Of a stretch of DNA of 64,000 bases, positions 1 through 9,555 are shown piece by piece. Position 1 is the first letter of the stretch, and the number at the start of each line of letters is the position of its first letter. Made by a program: the position numbers and the translations under genes. The notes beneath the pieces were generated by a model. That model was given only the letters and a program-made list of their open reading frames with translations, was not told where the DNA came from and made no database searches. Source of the stretch: Vreelandella olivaria. Its GTDB lineage: Bacteria > Pseudomonadota > Gammaproteobacteria > Pseudomonadales > Halomonadaceae. Location: positions 168,709 to 232,708 of the forward strand of contig NZ_JALPZO010000066.1 of assembly GCF_023507745.1 (NCBI RefSeq), in the 5' to 3' direction.

Positions 1-460
1 ATTCACACTGAAGAGGAATCAGCACCCCATTTGCCGCCGTCAGTGCGTTGACGGTAAGCATATTAAGTGACGGCGGACAGTCAATCAGCACAGCATCATA
101 GTCGCCAGCAACGGTATTGAGTGCCAGCGATAAGCGGCTTTGCCGCTGATCAATATCCAGCAGTTCCACTTCAGCGGCGGTTAAATCGCCATTCCCCGGT
201 AGTACATCGAATTTTACCGGAAGGTGACGGGCACGCACGATGGTATCGCTGGCGGAAGCATCCCCCAATAGAACGTCAAGTACGCTTTTTTCCAGTTCAT
301 ACTTATCGATGCCACTCCCCATACTGGCATGCCCCTGAGGATCCAAATCCACCAGCAGCACACGGCGATCAAGGGATGCCAAACTTGCCGCAAGATTAAC
401 GGCTGAAGTGGACTTGCCTACGCCGCCTTTTTGGTTGGTCAAGGCAATGATCTGGCTCAC
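1..460 (-). CDS. parA: ParA/Soj chromosome-partitioning ATPase (5' part; runs off the left edge)
   Basis: Partial gene: about the first 153 residues are present and the 3' end lies beyond position 1. The product is a deviant Walker-type ATPase that binds DNA non-specifically when ATP-bound and, with ParB-parS, segregates the chromosome origin. The N-terminus reads MSQIIALTNQKGGVGKST, the deviant Walker A with its signature lysine, followed by a Walker A' VDLDPQG and Walker B-like VLIDCPPS. The start is GTG at 458-460, preceded by AAAGGAG. Its first base is shared with the last base of the rsmG stop TAG, so the two genes are translationally linked. Order mnmG-rsmG-parA is standard, and parB should follow immediately to the left. 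Four parS sites at 23.6-28.4 kb are the expected partner sites. Confidence 0.95.
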   Translation of the reverse strand, partial: MSQIIALTNQKGGVGKSTSAVNLAASLASLDRRVLLVDLDPQGHASMGSGIDKYELEKSVLDVLLGDASASDTIVRARHLPVKFDVLPGNGDLTAAEVELLDIDQRQSRLSLALNTVAGDYDAVLIDCPPSLNMLTVNALTAANGVLIPLQCE

Positions 461-1125
461 TACTCAACTCCTTTTGGGGTCAGAATCAACAGCTGCCGCT
501 CGGCCGTTTCAAAGGGTACGCTCAACAGGTGCCGCTCCTTGAGCGCTACACCTTCGGGTAATTCACGCAGCTCGTCGTCTGCTCCAGGGCCTTTCATCGC
601 CAGCCACTGGCCATTGGCCGCCGGTAAGTCCTGAGTGATTGTGACAAAGTCTACCAAGCTGGCAAAGGCGCGTGAAATCACTTGATCAAACGCATGACCA
701 TGGAACTGTTCGACACGAACCTGAGTGGGTATGGCATTGGTAAGCCCAAGTTCCATGATGGCTTGGCGCTGAAAGCGCACCTTTTTGCCGTTGCTATCCA
801 GTAACGTGACCTGAAGTTCCGGCTTGAGAATCGCTAACACCAGTCCCGGTAGGCCAGGTCCAGCGCCAACATCCAGCAGTCGCGGGCCATGCACATAGGG
901 AGCTACCGCAGCGCTATCCAGCACATGGCGGGAAACCATCTCTTCCACATCCCGTACTGCTGTGAGGTTATAAGCCCGATTCCACTTGTGCAATAACGCC
1001 AGTAGGCTGAGCAATTGATCGCGCTGTAGCGTACTAACGGTTAAGCCGAGTGCTGCTAACCCTTCATCCAACCGTGGGGCAACCGCACCAGGCAAATTGG
1101 ACAGCAGCGGTTGAAAACGACTCAT
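460..1125 (-). CDS. rsmG: 16S rRNA (guanine527-N7)-methyltransferase
   Basis: 221 residues, normal for RsmG (GidB). It uses S-adenosylmethionine to methylate N7 of G527 in the 530 loop of 16S rRNA; loss gives low-level streptomycin resistance in other bacteria. The SAM-binding motif [17 protein letters not shown] sits at about residues 83-99, followed by the acidic [13 protein letters not shown] segment. The ATG at 1123-1125 overlaps the mnmG TGA in an ATGA arrangement and its stop overlaps the parA GTG, so mnmG-rsmG-parA read as one leftward operon. Nothing unusual. Confidence 0.96.
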   Translation of the reverse strand: MSRFQPLLSNLPGAVAPRLDEGLAALGLTVSTLQRDQLLSLLALLHKWNRAYNLTAVRDVEEMVSRHVLDSAAVAPYVHGPRLLDVGAGPGLPGLVLAILKPELQVTLLDSNGKKVRFQRQAIMELGLTNAIPTQVRVEQFHGHAFDQVISRAFASLVDFVTITQDLPAANGQWLAMKGPGADDELRELPEGVALKERHLLSVPFETAERQLLILTPKGVE

Positions 1126-3026
1126 CCGTTGACTGCCTCGGTGTGCTTTACCAAATGACGTTTTTTTAAATGAATCAATAAAATAGAAACAGCTGCTGGT
1201 GTCACACCTGAAATTCGGGCAGCGTGCGCAAGCGTCTCCGGTCGCGCTTCACTTAGTTTTTGGCGGATCTCATGGGAGAGTCCTTCTACACGCTGATAAT
1301 CCAGCTCTGCGGGTAGCGGCATGGCTTCATGGCGCTTGAGTTTATCGATTTCGTCCTGTTGACGGTCTATATATCCCTGGTATTTCGCTTGGATCTGTAC
1401 CTGTTCAGCGACCGCTTCATCTTCAACACCGCCACTCTCCATCCCTGGCAGTTCCACAATATCAGCATAGGTGAGTTCCGGACGTTTAAGCAGATCACTT
1501 AAGCAGTATTCCCTGGACAGTGGTTTACCGGTTTTTTCGGCTATCTTGGCAGCTGCAGCACTATTGGGCTGTACCCAGGCCGTGGCAAGGCGCGTGGTTT
1601 CACGCTCTATTGTTTCGCGCTTTTGGCTAAACGCTGCCCAGCGTAAATCATCCACCAGCCCCAGCTCACGCCCTTGCTCAGTCAGGCGCAGGTCGGCGTT
1701 ATCTTCACGTAGCAACAGGCGGTACTCTGCCCGTGAGGTAAACATGCGGTAGGGCTCTTTGGTACCCATGGTGATCAGGTCATCCACCAACACGCCAAGA
1801 TAGGCCTCATCACGACGGGGGTGCCAGGCATCCAGCTGTTTGGCCCGCCGCGCGGCGTTCAGGCCCGCCAGCAGCCCCTGGGCGCCAGCTTCCTCATAGC
1901 CTGTTGTGCCGTTAATTTGTCCAGCAAAAAACAGGTTGTGGATAAATTTAGTTTCCAGGGAGTGTTTTAAATCCCGTGGATCAAAGAAATCATACTCGAT
2001 GGCATATCCTGGTCGGGTGATATGCGCGTTTTCGAGCCCTTTAATTGAGCGTACTACCTGAAGTTGCACGTCAAAAGGCAGCGAGGTGGAGATACCGTTG
2101 GGGTAAAGCTCGTGCGTATCCAGGCCTTCCGGTTCGATAAACACCTGATGACTCGATTTGTCGGCAAAACGGTGCACTTTGTCTTCAATCGACGGGCAGT
2201 AGCGCGGACCAATACCTTCAATCACCCCTGAATACATGGGCGAGCGATCAAGATTGCCAAGAATAATCTCGTGGGTACGCTCATTGGTGTGCGCAATATG
2301 GCAGCTCACCTGCTGGGGATGCATGTCACGCGACCCAAGGTAAGACATCACGGGCGTTGGTGTGTCACCGGGCTGCTCTTCAAGCTGAGAGAAGTCAACC
2401 GTTTTGGCATCAATACGTGGCGGTGTACCGGTTTTTAGCCGGTCGACGCGAAATGGTAAAGCACGCAAGCGTTCCGCCAATGCGTAGGAAGGCGGATCGC
2501 CTGCCCGACCACCACGACTTTGATCCAGCCCGATATGGATGACACCACCAAGGAACGTACCTGTGGATAACACGACGGACTGTGCATGAAAACGAATGCC
2601 TGTTTCGGTGATAACACCACGAACAGTATCGTTATCCACTATCAGGTCACCCGCTGCCTGCTGAAAGATCGTCAAGTTGGGTTGGTTTTCCAGCATTCCA
2701 CGAATCGCCGCTTTGTAGCGAATGCGATCAGCTTGAGCACGGGTGGCACGCACAGCGGGCCCTTTACGGGCGTTGAGGACACGAAACTGAATGCCACCTG
2801 AATCTGTGGCAAGCCCCATTGCACCACCAAGTGCATCAATTTCTTTAACCAGGTGGCTTTTGCCAATTCCACCAATTGCCGGGTTGCACGACATTTGGCC
2901 GAGCGTCTCGATATTGTGGGTTAGCAATAGGGTTTGACAACCCATACGAGCAGAGGCCAGTGCGGCTTCAGTTCCCGCATGGCCACCGCCGATGACAATC
3001 ACGTCAAAGCGGTCGGGATAATTCAA
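1122..3026 (-). CDS. mnmG: tRNA uridine-34 carboxymethylaminomethyl modification enzyme, FAD subunit
   Basis: MnmG (GidA) works with MnmE to install the cmnm5 group on wobble U34 of tRNAs. The FAD-binding Rossmann motif [14 protein letters not shown] is at about residues 9-22, and the family motif [10 protein letters not shown] is present. The C-terminal helical MnmE/tRNA-binding region is complete. The reading frame is open further upstream to 3245, but homology begins at [14 protein letters not shown], so I take TTG 3024-3026 as start (634 residues; E. coli 629), with AGAGGTG a few bases upstream. The upstream part of the open frame is AT-rich DNA with DnaA-box-like sequences and is probably not coding. 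MnmE is encoded about 13 kb away (16.1-17.5 kb) instead of adjacent as in pseudomonads. Confidence 0.95.
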   Translation of the reverse strand: MNYPDRFDVIVIGGGHAGTEAALASARMGCQTLLLTHNIETLGQMSCNPAIGGIGKSHLVKEIDALGGAMGLATDSGGIQFRVLNARKGPAVRATRAQADRIRYKAAIRGMLENQPNLTIFQQAAGDLIVDNDTVRGVITETGIRFHAQSVVLSTGTFLGGVIHIGLDQSRGGRAGDPPSYALAERLRALPFRVDRLKTGTPPRIDAKTVDFSQLEEQPGDTPTPVMSYLGSRDMHPQQVSCHIAHTNERTHEIILGNLDRSPMYSGVIEGIGPRYCPSIEDKVHRFADKSSHQVFIEPEGLDTHELYPNGISTSLPFDVQLQVVRSIKGLENAHITRPGYAIEYDFFDPRDLKHSLETKFIHNLFFAGQINGTTGYEEAGAQGLLAGLNAARRAKQLDAWHPRRDEAYLGVLVDDLITMGTKEPYRMFTSRAEYRLLLREDNADLRLTEQGRELGLVDDLRWAAFSQKRETIERETTRLATAWVQPNSAAAAKIAEKTGKPLSREYCLSDLLKRPELTYADIVELPGMESGGVEDEAVAEQVQIQAKYQGYIDRQQDEIDKLKRHEAMPLPAELDYQRVEGLSHEIRQKLSEARPETLAHAARISGVTPAAVSILLIHLKKRHLVKHTEAVNG

Positions 3027-3578
3027 GAGACACCTCTTCTTGTGCCATTCGGCACGAATGTTGTGAGTCAGTACATCGGTACTGATCGTAAGCCCGCCAG
3101 TATAAACCTCCTGTGGGTAACCGTCAGGTTTTTCCACACCCCATCCTAACCAGTCAGCTACTATTAATAACAAAATAAAAATATATAAGAGAAGTTCTGT
3201 TAATGTTGTAACTAATGGTGTGGACAAATTCTGTGTATAACTCAATTTATTCCATATATATCAATTGATTAAATTGTTAACCTATGCGTGGTTAAAGGGC
3301 GGAGTGCCTGCGTAGAAGCGGTGTCTGACCTGTGGATGGAATGCTGCCTTATCCACAGGGCTGGATGATAAGAGGTTATCCACCGCTCCATACCTTGTTT
3401 GTTACCGCACCTGTGAACAAGACTGCATTGAGGTGATTAAACCCTCTGAAGGCCTAGCGGGAGGGAGTTACAAGGCAAACGGGAGGGGAAAATAAAAAAT
3501 AGTATCCACAGGCGAAAAAAATGGCCTGTCGCTCTGACAGGCCATTAAATGAGCAAAAATCAGGGGTATGGCGTCGCT
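3027..3578. other. Candidate replication origin: AT-rich non-coding region with a DnaA-box cluster beside mnmG
   Basis: This 552-bp stretch holds no gene. It carries two perfect TTATNCACA boxes (3232-3240, minus strand, TTATACACA; 3349-3357, plus strand, TTATCCACA). One-mismatch boxes lie at 3112-3120(-), 3130-3138(+), 3219-3227(-), 3376-3384(+), 3412-3420(-) and 3502-3510(+). Two very AT-rich tracts at 3161-3217 and 3241-3290 could serve as unwinding elements. An origin next to mnmG is the E. coli arrangement. A competing cluster lies upstream of dnaA at 20.2-20.45 kb. Perfect 9-mers also occur inside genes in this window, so the clustering and AT tracts carry the argument, not single matches. 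Confidence 0.55.
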
Positions 3579-4337
3579 TTAATGCTTCAATACCCGTGCT
3601 AAAAATGACCTGGTTCGTTCATGCTGAGGGGTATCAAATAGCTGTTCTGGGGTTCCTTGCTCGGTTATCTCTCCTTTATGGATAAAGATGATGCGATCGG
3701 CTACTTCACGTGCAAAGCCCATTTCATGGGTGACAATCACCATCGTCATTCCCTCTTTAGCCAGCTCACGCATGGCATCAAGCACTTCCCCAATCATTTC
3801 AGGGTCAAGAGCGGAGGTTGGCTCATCAAATAGCATGAGCCTGGGTTCCATGGCCAGTGCACGGGCCAGCGCCACGCGTTGCTGCTGGCCGCCAGAGAGC
3901 TGGCTGGGATATTTGTCTGCCTGGTCGGCAATGCCTACCCGCTCTAACAGACGTTTTGCCGTCTCCTCGGCATCCTGGCGGTTCCAGCCGCGTACTTTCA
4001 TGGGGGCGAGGGTGATGTTATCGAGCACGCTAAGGTGGGGAAACAGGTTGAACTGCTGAAACACCATACCCACTTCGGTACGAATGGTTTGCAGGGCTTT
4101 ACTGCTTTTGCCGTTGGGCAACAGCTCATTGCCATCCACATCCAGTGAGCCGGACTGAAACTCTTCCAGGCCATTAATGCAGCGAATCAGTGTTGATTTG
4201 CCTGAACCGCTGGCGCCAATGATGACCACGACTTCGCCAGGGACAATCTCAAGGTCAATAGTATTGAGCACGTGCAGGCTGCCAAAATGCTTATTGAGCT
4301 TCTGCATACGCACAATGGGTTGTGTAACGTTGTTCAT
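3579..4337 (-). CDS. glnQ: Polar amino-acid (glutamine-type) ABC transporter ATPase
   Basis: 252 residues, typical for GlnQ/HisP ATPases, which sit on the cytoplasmic face and power uptake through the permease. It shows Walker [10 protein letters not shown] at about residues 41-49, Q-loop [11 protein letters not shown], signature LSGGQQQR, Walker [13 protein letters not shown] and the switch histidine VTHEM. It is the last gene of a leftward glnH-glnP-glnQ set and starts 11 bp after glnP. Close family members transport other polar amino acids, so glutamine is inferred from the binding protein. The gene end faces the candidate origin region next to mnmG. Confidence 0.93.
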   Translation of the reverse strand: MNNVTQPIVRMQKLNKHFGSLHVLNTIDLEIVPGEVVVIIGASGSGKSTLIRCINGLEEFQSGSLDVDGNELLPNGKSSKALQTIRTEVGMVFQQFNLFPHLSVLDNITLAPMKVRGWNRQDAEETAKRLLERVGIADQADKYPSQLSGGQQQRVALARALAMEPRLMLFDEPTSALDPEMIGEVLDAMRELAKEGMTMVIVTHEMGFAREVADRIIFIHKGEITEQGTPEQLFDTPQHERTRSFLARVLKH

Positions 4338-4348
4338 TGCGCTTGTCC

Positions 4349-5020
4349 TTATTGTCCGACGAGGCCTCTACGCTCCAACTGGCGCAGGATGATGGAGAGG
4401 GTCCAGGTGATGGCGAGATACATCAGTGCCACCATGAAATAGACCTCAAGGGCGGTGAAGGTGGTCGCGATGTAAATTTGCCCCTGGCGTACCAGTTCAC
4501 CCACGCCAATCACGGAGAAGAGTGATGTATCTTTAATACTGATAATGCCCTGATTACCCAGTGAAGGAATCATGCGACGGAAGGCCTGGGGCCAAATCAC
4601 ATAACGGAAGGCCTGGGCGCGAGATAGCCCCAAAGAGAGTGATGCTTCGCGCTGGCCTCGCTCAATGGATTGCACACCACCGCGGACAATTTCGGAAATA
4701 TACGCGCCTGAATTGATAGCGATGGCAGCAATCCCTGCCACCAGGGCATTGATCGGACCTCCCAACAATTGCGGCAGGCCATAAAAGATAAACAGCACCT
4801 GAACAAGAATGGGAGTACCGCGAAATACCTCAACATAGAAAATGGCTGGCCAGCGTAACCAGCGTACGCGGCTGATGCGCAATAAACCGAAGAAAATACC
4901 AATAAAGAAGCCTATGGCGAGGCCTCCGAACGAGATCATCAGTGTCCAGGGGATCCCTGGTAGCAAATAAGGTATTGAGCGAAAGGCCGCCGCCCAATCA
5001 AACTGAAAAGTGACTTCCAC
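4349..5020 (-). CDS. glnP: Polar amino-acid (glutamine-type) ABC transporter permease
   Basis: Inner-membrane permease of the HisMQ/GlnP family that dimerises to form the channel. About five hydrophobic segments are visible, with the EAA-type loop [28 protein letters not shown] split across the middle, the ATPase contact site. I prefer GTG 5018-5020 as start (MEVTFQFDW, 223 residues), because AGGAG lies 8 nt upstream. ATG 5024-5026 is possible but sits only 2 nt after that AGGAG. A 14-bp-arm hairpin separates it from glnH, while glnQ follows 11 bp downstream. Confidence 0.92.
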   Translation of the reverse strand: MEVTFQFDWAAAFRSIPYLLPGIPWTLMISFGGLAIGFFIGIFFGLLRISRVRWLRWPAIFYVEVFRGTPILVQVLFIFYGLPQLLGGPINALVAGIAAIAINSGAYISEIVRGGVQSIERGQREASLSLGLSRAQAFRYVIWPQAFRRMIPSLGNQGIISIKDTSLFSVIGVGELVRQGQIYIATTFTALEVYFMVALMYLAITWTLSIILRQLERRGLVGQ

Positions 5021-5048
5021 GCGCATTTCTCCTGAAAGGCAACCAAAC

Positions 5049-5086
5049 AACACAGGGCCGGGGGCTAGGCCGCCCGGCCCTGTGTT
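5049..5086 (-). terminator. Strong intercistronic hairpin between glnH and glnP
   Basis: Perfect 14-bp inverted repeat: arms AACACAGGGCCGGG at 5049-5062 and its complement at 5073-5086, with a 10-nt loop. It has no U-tract, so it is more likely a partial terminator or a 3' stabiliser of the glnH mRNA than a full stop. Such elements are known to raise binding-protein levels over the membrane subunits. Confidence 0.7.
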
Positions 5087-5111
5087 GATGATTTAGTATT
5101 GGAGCGAGGTA

Positions 5112-5885
5112 TTAATCTTCGCTGGGAGACTCGCCAAACCATTTCTCGTAGATTTCATCGTAGGTGCCATCTTCGTGCATTGCCGCAAGCGCTTCGTTGG
5201 TCGGCTCTACCCATTCACTACCTTTATGGAAAACAATGCCGTATTGCTGGCCTTCATATAGTGGGCCTACCACTTTGGTACGGCCTTCCCCTCGGGTTTG
5301 GGCGAAGTAGGCAACATTGGGTGCATCATAGAATGCAGCATCAACATTACGGCCTAACAGGGCCATATACATATCGCTGTTGCCTGGGTAGGGGGTAATG
5401 TCGGCATCATCACCCAACTGCTCTTGAAGGAAATCGTAGCTGGTGGAGCCTATACGGGTGGCAATGGAAAGGCCGACGAGATCTTCGATGGTCTCAACAT
5501 CGTCATTATCGGCACGGACAATGATTTGCAGGCCTGAATCGTAGTAGGGGTCTGAGAAGTCGACGATTTCTGCACGCTCTTCAGTAATTGTGACCCCTGC
5601 AATGGCGATCTCCTGGCTACCGGTTTGCACCGCAGGAATAATGCCTGCGAACTCCATGGTAGTGAGGTTTATTTCAAAGCCAGCCCGTTCAGCCACTTCA
5701 TTGATGATATCCATGTCGAAACCGATCATTTCACCGCTTTCGGGATCCATCATTTCAAACGGTACGAAGCTGGGGTCTGTGACGACGTTGACAGTGGGAG
5801 TATCGGCAGTGGCCAAGGTAGTCGTGCTGGCAAAACCCACCGTTAAGGCGGTGGCAATAGCTGTCTTGGTAAATATAGGCTTCAT
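5112..5885 (-). CDS. glnH: Periplasmic amino-acid (glutamine-type) binding protein
   Basis: 257 residues with a Sec signal peptide (positive start MKPIFTK, hydrophobic core, cleavage likely after TLATA near residue 27). The mature part is a type II solute-binding fold: [59 protein letters not shown] and a C-terminal [12 protein letters not shown]. Block order and wording closely follow E. coli GlnH, including the FAGIIPALQT and ITITDER-like segments, so glutamine is the best guess, although related polar amino acids cannot be excluded. First gene of the glnHPQ set. The upstream region contains an 8-bp-arm inverted repeat at 5922-5942. Confidence 0.9.
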   Translation of the reverse strand: MKPIFTKTAIATALTVGFASTTTLATADTPTVNVVTDPSFVPFEMMDPESGEMIGFDMDIINEVAERAGFEINLTTMEFAGIIPAVQTGSQEIAIAGVTITEERAEIVDFSDPYYDSGLQIIVRADNDDVETIEDLVGLSIATRIGSTSYDFLQEQLGDDADITPYPGNSDMYMALLGRNVDAAFYDAPNVAYFAQTRGEGRTKVVGPLYEGQQYGIVFHKGSEWVEPTNEALAAMHEDGTYDEIYEKWFGESPSED

Positions 5886-5921
5886 TAGTTTCCCCGTGTT
5901 TTATATTGTTGTCAGCGATAC

Positions 5922-5942
5922 TTAAAGAAGGTTTTTCTTTAA
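5922..5942. promoter_or_regulatory. Inverted repeat upstream of glnH (possible operator)
   Basis: TTAAAGAA (5922-5929), 5-nt spacer, TTCTTTAA (5935-5942), about 40 bp before the glnH start. The symmetry and position suit a regulator site, but no known consensus is recognised. Confidence 0.3.
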
Positions 5943-5976
5943 AAAATCGTGTTAACAACCGTTATTGACCTTTCAA

Positions 5977-5998
5977 CCTTGGCGAGAAACCGCCAAGG
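5977..5998 (-). terminator. Hairpin downstream of erpA
   Basis: Arms CCTTGGCG (5977-5984) and CGCCAAGG (5991-5998) with a 6-nt loop, about 35 bp past the erpA stop. No clear U-run, so termination strength is uncertain. Confidence 0.45.
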
Positions 5999-6034
5999 CG
6001 TCAAGTTGCGGGGAGGGGTTGCAACTAACGTTAG

Positions 6035-6388
6035 CTAGACCATAAATGAGGCGCCACAACCACAGGTAGTTGTGGCGTTGGGGTTTTGAACGCGAAAGCG
6101 CGCCCCGGCAAGCCCCTCTTCATAGTCGATGGTTGAGCCTACTAAATATTGATAAGAGAGAGGGTCTACCACCAGGGTGGCATCACCAAATTCGATCAGG
6201 GTATCGTCATCGGCAACGTTCTCAGCAAAGTCAAAACCATACTGAAAACCTGAACAGCCACCACCGGTGACGTAAACGCGGAGTTTAAGCGCAGGATTGC
6301 TCTCTTCGCTCATCAACGCTTTGATGCGCTTACGTGCACTATCAGATAACAGTAGTGGGGTTGGAACAAAAGCTTCTGCACCGCTCAT
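6035..6388 (-). CDS. erpA: Iron-sulfur cluster insertion protein ErpA
   Basis: 117-residue A-type Fe-S carrier that delivers [4Fe-4S] clusters to apoproteins such as IspG. The three conserved cysteines are visible: [11 protein letters not shown] (Cys45) and CGCGASF (Cys109, Cys111). The N-terminal extension and the GFDFAENV wording favour ErpA over IscA or SufA, and no isc or suf genes are nearby. It lies downstream of argC on the same strand, separated by a hairpin. argC-erpA proximity is also seen in pseudomonads. Confidence 0.94.
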   Translation of the reverse strand: MSGAEAFVPTPLLLSDSARKRIKALMSEESNPALKLRVYVTGGGCSGFQYGFDFAENVADDDTLIEFGDATLVVDPLSYQYLVGSTIDYEEGLAGARFRVQNPNATTTCGCGASFMV

Positions 6389-6445
6389 GGGTACCTCCCG
6401 CGAGCTTTAAAAACGAATAATCGGCATTGGGGGGTGATTATGGGT

Positions 6446-6481
6446 AATTCCCAGCAAATTGGTCAACTATTGCTGGGAATT
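6446..6481 (-). terminator. Hairpin between argC and erpA
   Basis: Perfect 12-bp arms AATTCCCAGCAA (6446-6457) and TTGCTGGGAATT (6470-6481) with a 12-nt loop, starting 10 bp past the argC stop. No U-tract on the minus strand, so it may stabilise the argC mRNA end or act as a weak terminator. Confidence 0.5.
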
Positions 6482-6490
6482 CGTCGAGGC

Positions 6491-7525
6491 TTAAGGCATC
6501 AGGGCTGGGGCGTTAAGGCCCATCTTCTCATCAAAACCAAACATTAGGTTGAGGTTCTGGACTGCCTGACCAGAGGCGCCTTTGACCAGATTATCAATCA
6601 CCGAGAGCACCACCACGGTATTGCCATTGCCAGGGTGGTGAACCGCGAGTCGGCAGGTATTACTGCCTTTAACGCTGCGGGTTTCCGGATGGCTGCCAGC
6701 AGGCATGACATCCACAAAGGGCTCATTGGCATAGCGTTGTTCAAACAGTGCCTGCAAGTCGTCAGGCTCCTTTGTTAGCGTACTATAGAGTGTAGCGTGA
6801 ATACCACGAATCATCGGTGTCAGGTGGGGAACAAAGGTCAGCCCTACCGGATTTGGCTGCATATCCGCCAGCCCTTGGCGAATCTCAGGCAAATGGCGAT
6901 GTCCGGCGGCACCATAGGCTTTCATGGATTCGCTGGCTTCGGCTAACAGCGATGCTACTTTAGCGCCACGGCCTGCCCCCGTAACGCCTGACTTACAGTC
7001 TGCAATTAGCTGTTGATGGTCAATTAATCCTGCTTCCAATAGTGGCAGATAGCCCAATTGAACAGCCGTGGGATAGCAGCCAGGTACAGCAATCAAACGC
7101 GCTGTTTTAATCTTTTCCCGATGCATTTCCGGTAATCCATAGACCGCTTCTTTAAGGAGTTCAGGCGCTCCATGAGGTTGGTCGTACCAGCGACTCCATT
7201 CATCGGCATCGCGTAAGCGGAAATCCGCAGACAGGTCGATCACACGGGTGCCATTATCGAGCAACTCGCCTGCCAGGGCATGGGCAACACCATGGGGGGT
7301 GGCAAAGAACACTGCGTCCATTGCTCCCAGCATTTTGGCATCGGGTTCGCTGAAGGCCAGCGTGTCGTAGTGGCCACGCAGGTTGGGATACATATCGCAA
7401 ACCTTGGTGCCAGCTTCCGAGCGTGAAGTAATCGCTTCTACACTGACTTGAGGATGCTGGGCGAGGAGACGCAACAGTTCTACACCCGTGTAACCCGTGC
7501 CGCCGACAATACCAACCTTAATCAC
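6491..7525 (-). CDS. argC: N-acetyl-gamma-glutamyl-phosphate reductase
   Basis: Third step of arginine synthesis: NADPH-dependent reduction of N-acetylglutamyl phosphate to the semialdehyde in the cytosol. N-terminal Rossmann motif [18 protein letters not shown] and active-site [13 protein letters not shown] with the catalytic cysteine near residue 150 are present. The start is GTG 7523-7525, preceded by AAGGAGTG. This gives 344 residues, the usual length; the frame is open a little further upstream but without homology. Downstream is erpA. Confidence 0.95.
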   Translation of the reverse strand: MIKVGIVGGTGYTGVELLRLLAQHPQVSVEAITSRSEAGTKVCDMYPNLRGHYDTLAFSEPDAKMLGAMDAVFFATPHGVAHALAGELLDNGTRVIDLSADFRLRDADEWSRWYDQPHGAPELLKEAVYGLPEMHREKIKTARLIAVPGCYPTAVQLGYLPLLEAGLIDHQQLIADCKSGVTGAGRGAKVASLLAEASESMKAYGAAGHRHLPEIRQGLADMQPNPVGLTFVPHLTPMIRGIHATLYSTLTKEPDDLQALFEQRYANEPFVDVMPAGSHPETRSVKGSNTCRLAVHHPGNGNTVVVLSVIDNLVKGASGQAVQNLNLMFGFDEKMGLNAPALMP

Positions 7526-7746
7526 AAACCACTCCTTGCGCGTTACGCACGTTAATAGCTGTCTATTAAGACACCCCAATAATTAACAGCCTAATTAAAT
7601 GACTCCAGGCTGTCGAAGCGTATCCAGCTATGATACACAAGAGACGTGGCTCTTAAGAGCTCTCAATGGTACCAACAACGGCTGCTTATTTTTAATAAAA
7701 CGAGCAACCCGCTAAAAAACGAAAAATAAGCGCAAGGATGATCGTT

Positions 7747-9546
7747 GTGGCTCGCTTTTCCCGATCAGATTTCACTCTGGAGAGTTTTCGTCGCCAATTG
7801 GCGAACATTGATGCATTGCCGCAGCTCTGTGTGCTGGGGTTGGTTTCCGGGGTGATAACAGGAGCGGTGATGGTGGCCTTTCGTCTGCTGCTTGAGGCAG
7901 GGGCTGCACTCTATATGCCTGACGGTAATCCGGAAGGGTTTGAAAGCCTGGCTCCCTGGCTACGGGCGTTACTCCCTATAGTGGCAGTGAGTGTGATTGG
8001 CGTATTGCTTTATCGTCAAAAGGCAGCGGCGCGCAAGCTGGGGGTGGGCCATGTGATTGAGCGATTATCCTATCATCAGGGGCGCTTTCCGCTACGCAAC
8101 TGGCTGAACCAATGGTGGGTAGGCGTTGTTTCCGTGCTGGGGGGGCTTTCTGCCGGGCGTGAAGGGCCTGCCATTCATTTAGGGGCAGCCGCATCAAGTG
8201 GGTTAGGACTTAATCTAAGGCTACCCAATAACAGCCTGCGTGTGTTAGTTGCCTGTGGTACAGCTGCTGCCATTTCAGCATCATTTAATACGCCGATCGC
8301 CGGGGTAATCTTCGCCATGGAAGTGGTGATGATGGAATACACTCTGATGAGTTTTATGCCGGTTATTCTTGCCTCCACCATGGGGGCATTGGTAGCCCAG
8401 GTGGTATATGGCAACGAGCCTGCATTTCGGATTCCAGAAGTTGCCCTTGGTTCCTTAATGAATTTGCCCTGGGTTGTTGTCATAGGGCTGTTCATTGGCC
8501 TATTGGCCGGGCTATTCATTCATATATCTCGTAGTCAGCAGTTACAGGCGTGGCCGCTATGGTTAAGGTTGGCATTTGTGGGCGTAGCGACAGGTGCTGT
8601 GGCCTGGTGGTTCCCAGAAATACAGGGGATCGGTTATGACAGCGTAGCGGCAGCGCTTAATAATCAACTTGAGCTTAACGTGTTATTCGCCTTGATGATT
8701 GCCAAGTTATTGATTACTGCCATTACTGTCGCGGGTGGAGTACCCATAGGTATTATTGGACCGGTATTGGTAGTGGGGGCCGCTACGGGTGCCTTGGGGG
8801 GAATGCTGGGTGGTTGGTTATGGCCGGACAAAGCGGCAGACCCAGGGGTCTATGCCATGCTGGGTATGGCTGCCATGATGGGGGCCGTATTGCAGGCACC
8901 GCTGGCGGCATTGATGGCACTGCTTGAGCTGACGCATACGCCCCATATTATGCTACCCGGCATGTTAGTCGTGGTGGTTGCCTGCTTAACGTCCCGCCAA
9001 CTAACTGGTTGTGAAGGGTTTTTTATCAGCTCAGTGCGATACGGCCTGCACCCGCTGCAACAACCGTTAATGCAGGCGCTTTCCCGTGTCTCAGTGCCGG
9101 CGGTGATGGAACGGCATCTGGTGCGCACGGAACGAATGATCACCCCTGATCAGGCTCGCCGTTTGCTGGAGACCAACCCGGTTTGGCTGGTCATTGAGCG
9201 TTCACGTGAAGAAAAGCCTGTACTGGCGTTGAAAGCCGCCGAGTTGGCTCGCTGGCTGCTGGAACATGATGAAGCACTACAGGGAGAGGTGCCACCAGAT
9301 GACGAATTAATAGATTTACTCGAGATACCTGGGCAACGACTTGAAATGGCGCCTATTGGGTTACAGGCAACCTTGTCAGAGGCCTTTTTAAAATTGCAGG
9401 GCGGCGCCTTTGGTGCTCTTTATGTTGTGCACGGCTATAGACCAAAGCAGCAGCGAATTTCAGGTATCATCACCCGTGGTGCTATCGAGCGTTATTACCA
9501 CTACGCCGATCCGCGGGAATCTGACCCCCGCGATCCTACTGCTTAA
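7747..9546 (+). CDS. ClC-family chloride channel/transporter with divergent ion-pathway residues
   Basis: About 599 residues: roughly residues 25-440 form the ClC membrane domain, the rest a soluble CBS-like tail. The gating-glutamate motif GREGPAIH is kept (Glu139). The following signature reads FNTPIAGVIFAMEVV, placing valine where CLC-ec1 has the internal proton-transfer Glu203. The selectivity motif GSGIP is replaced by GVGHV, and the position of the chloride-coordinating Tyr445 is phenylalanine by my alignment. I prefer GTG 7747 as start because AAGGA lies 8 nt upstream; ATG 7738 directly abuts it. First gene of a rightward run ending with hemL. Transport mode (channel or exchanger) and ion cannot be read from the sequence. 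Confidence 0.88.
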   Translation: MARFSRSDFTLESFRRQLANIDALPQLCVLGLVSGVITGAVMVAFRLLLEAGAALYMPDGNPEGFESLAPWLRALLPIVAVSVIGVLLYRQKAAARKLGVGHVIERLSYHQGRFPLRNWLNQWWVGVVSVLGGLSAGREGPAIHLGAAASSGLGLNLRLPNNSLRVLVACGTAAAISASFNTPIAGVIFAMEVVMMEYTLMSFMPVILASTMGALVAQVVYGNEPAFRIPEVALGSLMNLPWVVVIGLFIGLLAGLFIHISRSQQLQAWPLWLRLAFVGVATGAVAWWFPEIQGIGYDSVAAALNNQLELNVLFALMIAKLLITAITVAGGVPIGIIGPVLVVGAATGALGGMLGGWLWPDKAADPGVYAMLGMAAMMGAVLQAPLAALMALLELTHTPHIMLPGMLVVVVACLTSRQLTGCEGFFISSVRYGLHPLQQPLMQALSRVSVPAVMERHLVRTERMITPDQARRLLETNPVWLVIERSREEKPVLALKAAELARWLLEHDEALQGEVPPDDELIDLLEIPGQRLEMAPIGLQATLSEAFLKLQGGAFGALYVVHGYRPKQQRISGIITRGAIERYYHYADPRESDPRDPTA

Positions 9547-9555
9547 GGAGAGACA

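Noticed and set aside
1937..2570. Perfect DnaA boxes inside mnmG (1937-1945, 2562-2570), as well as at 10338-10346 (thiD) and 16406-16414, 16456-16464 (mnmE)
   Set aside because: Isolated matches in coding sequence without AT-rich context or clustering; useful as a caution about single-box evidence.
3027..3245. N-terminal extension of MnmG to 707 residues
   Set aside because: Homology begins at NYPDRFDV with a good ribosome-binding site before TTG 3024-3026; the extension is AT-rich and full of DnaA-box-like sequences.
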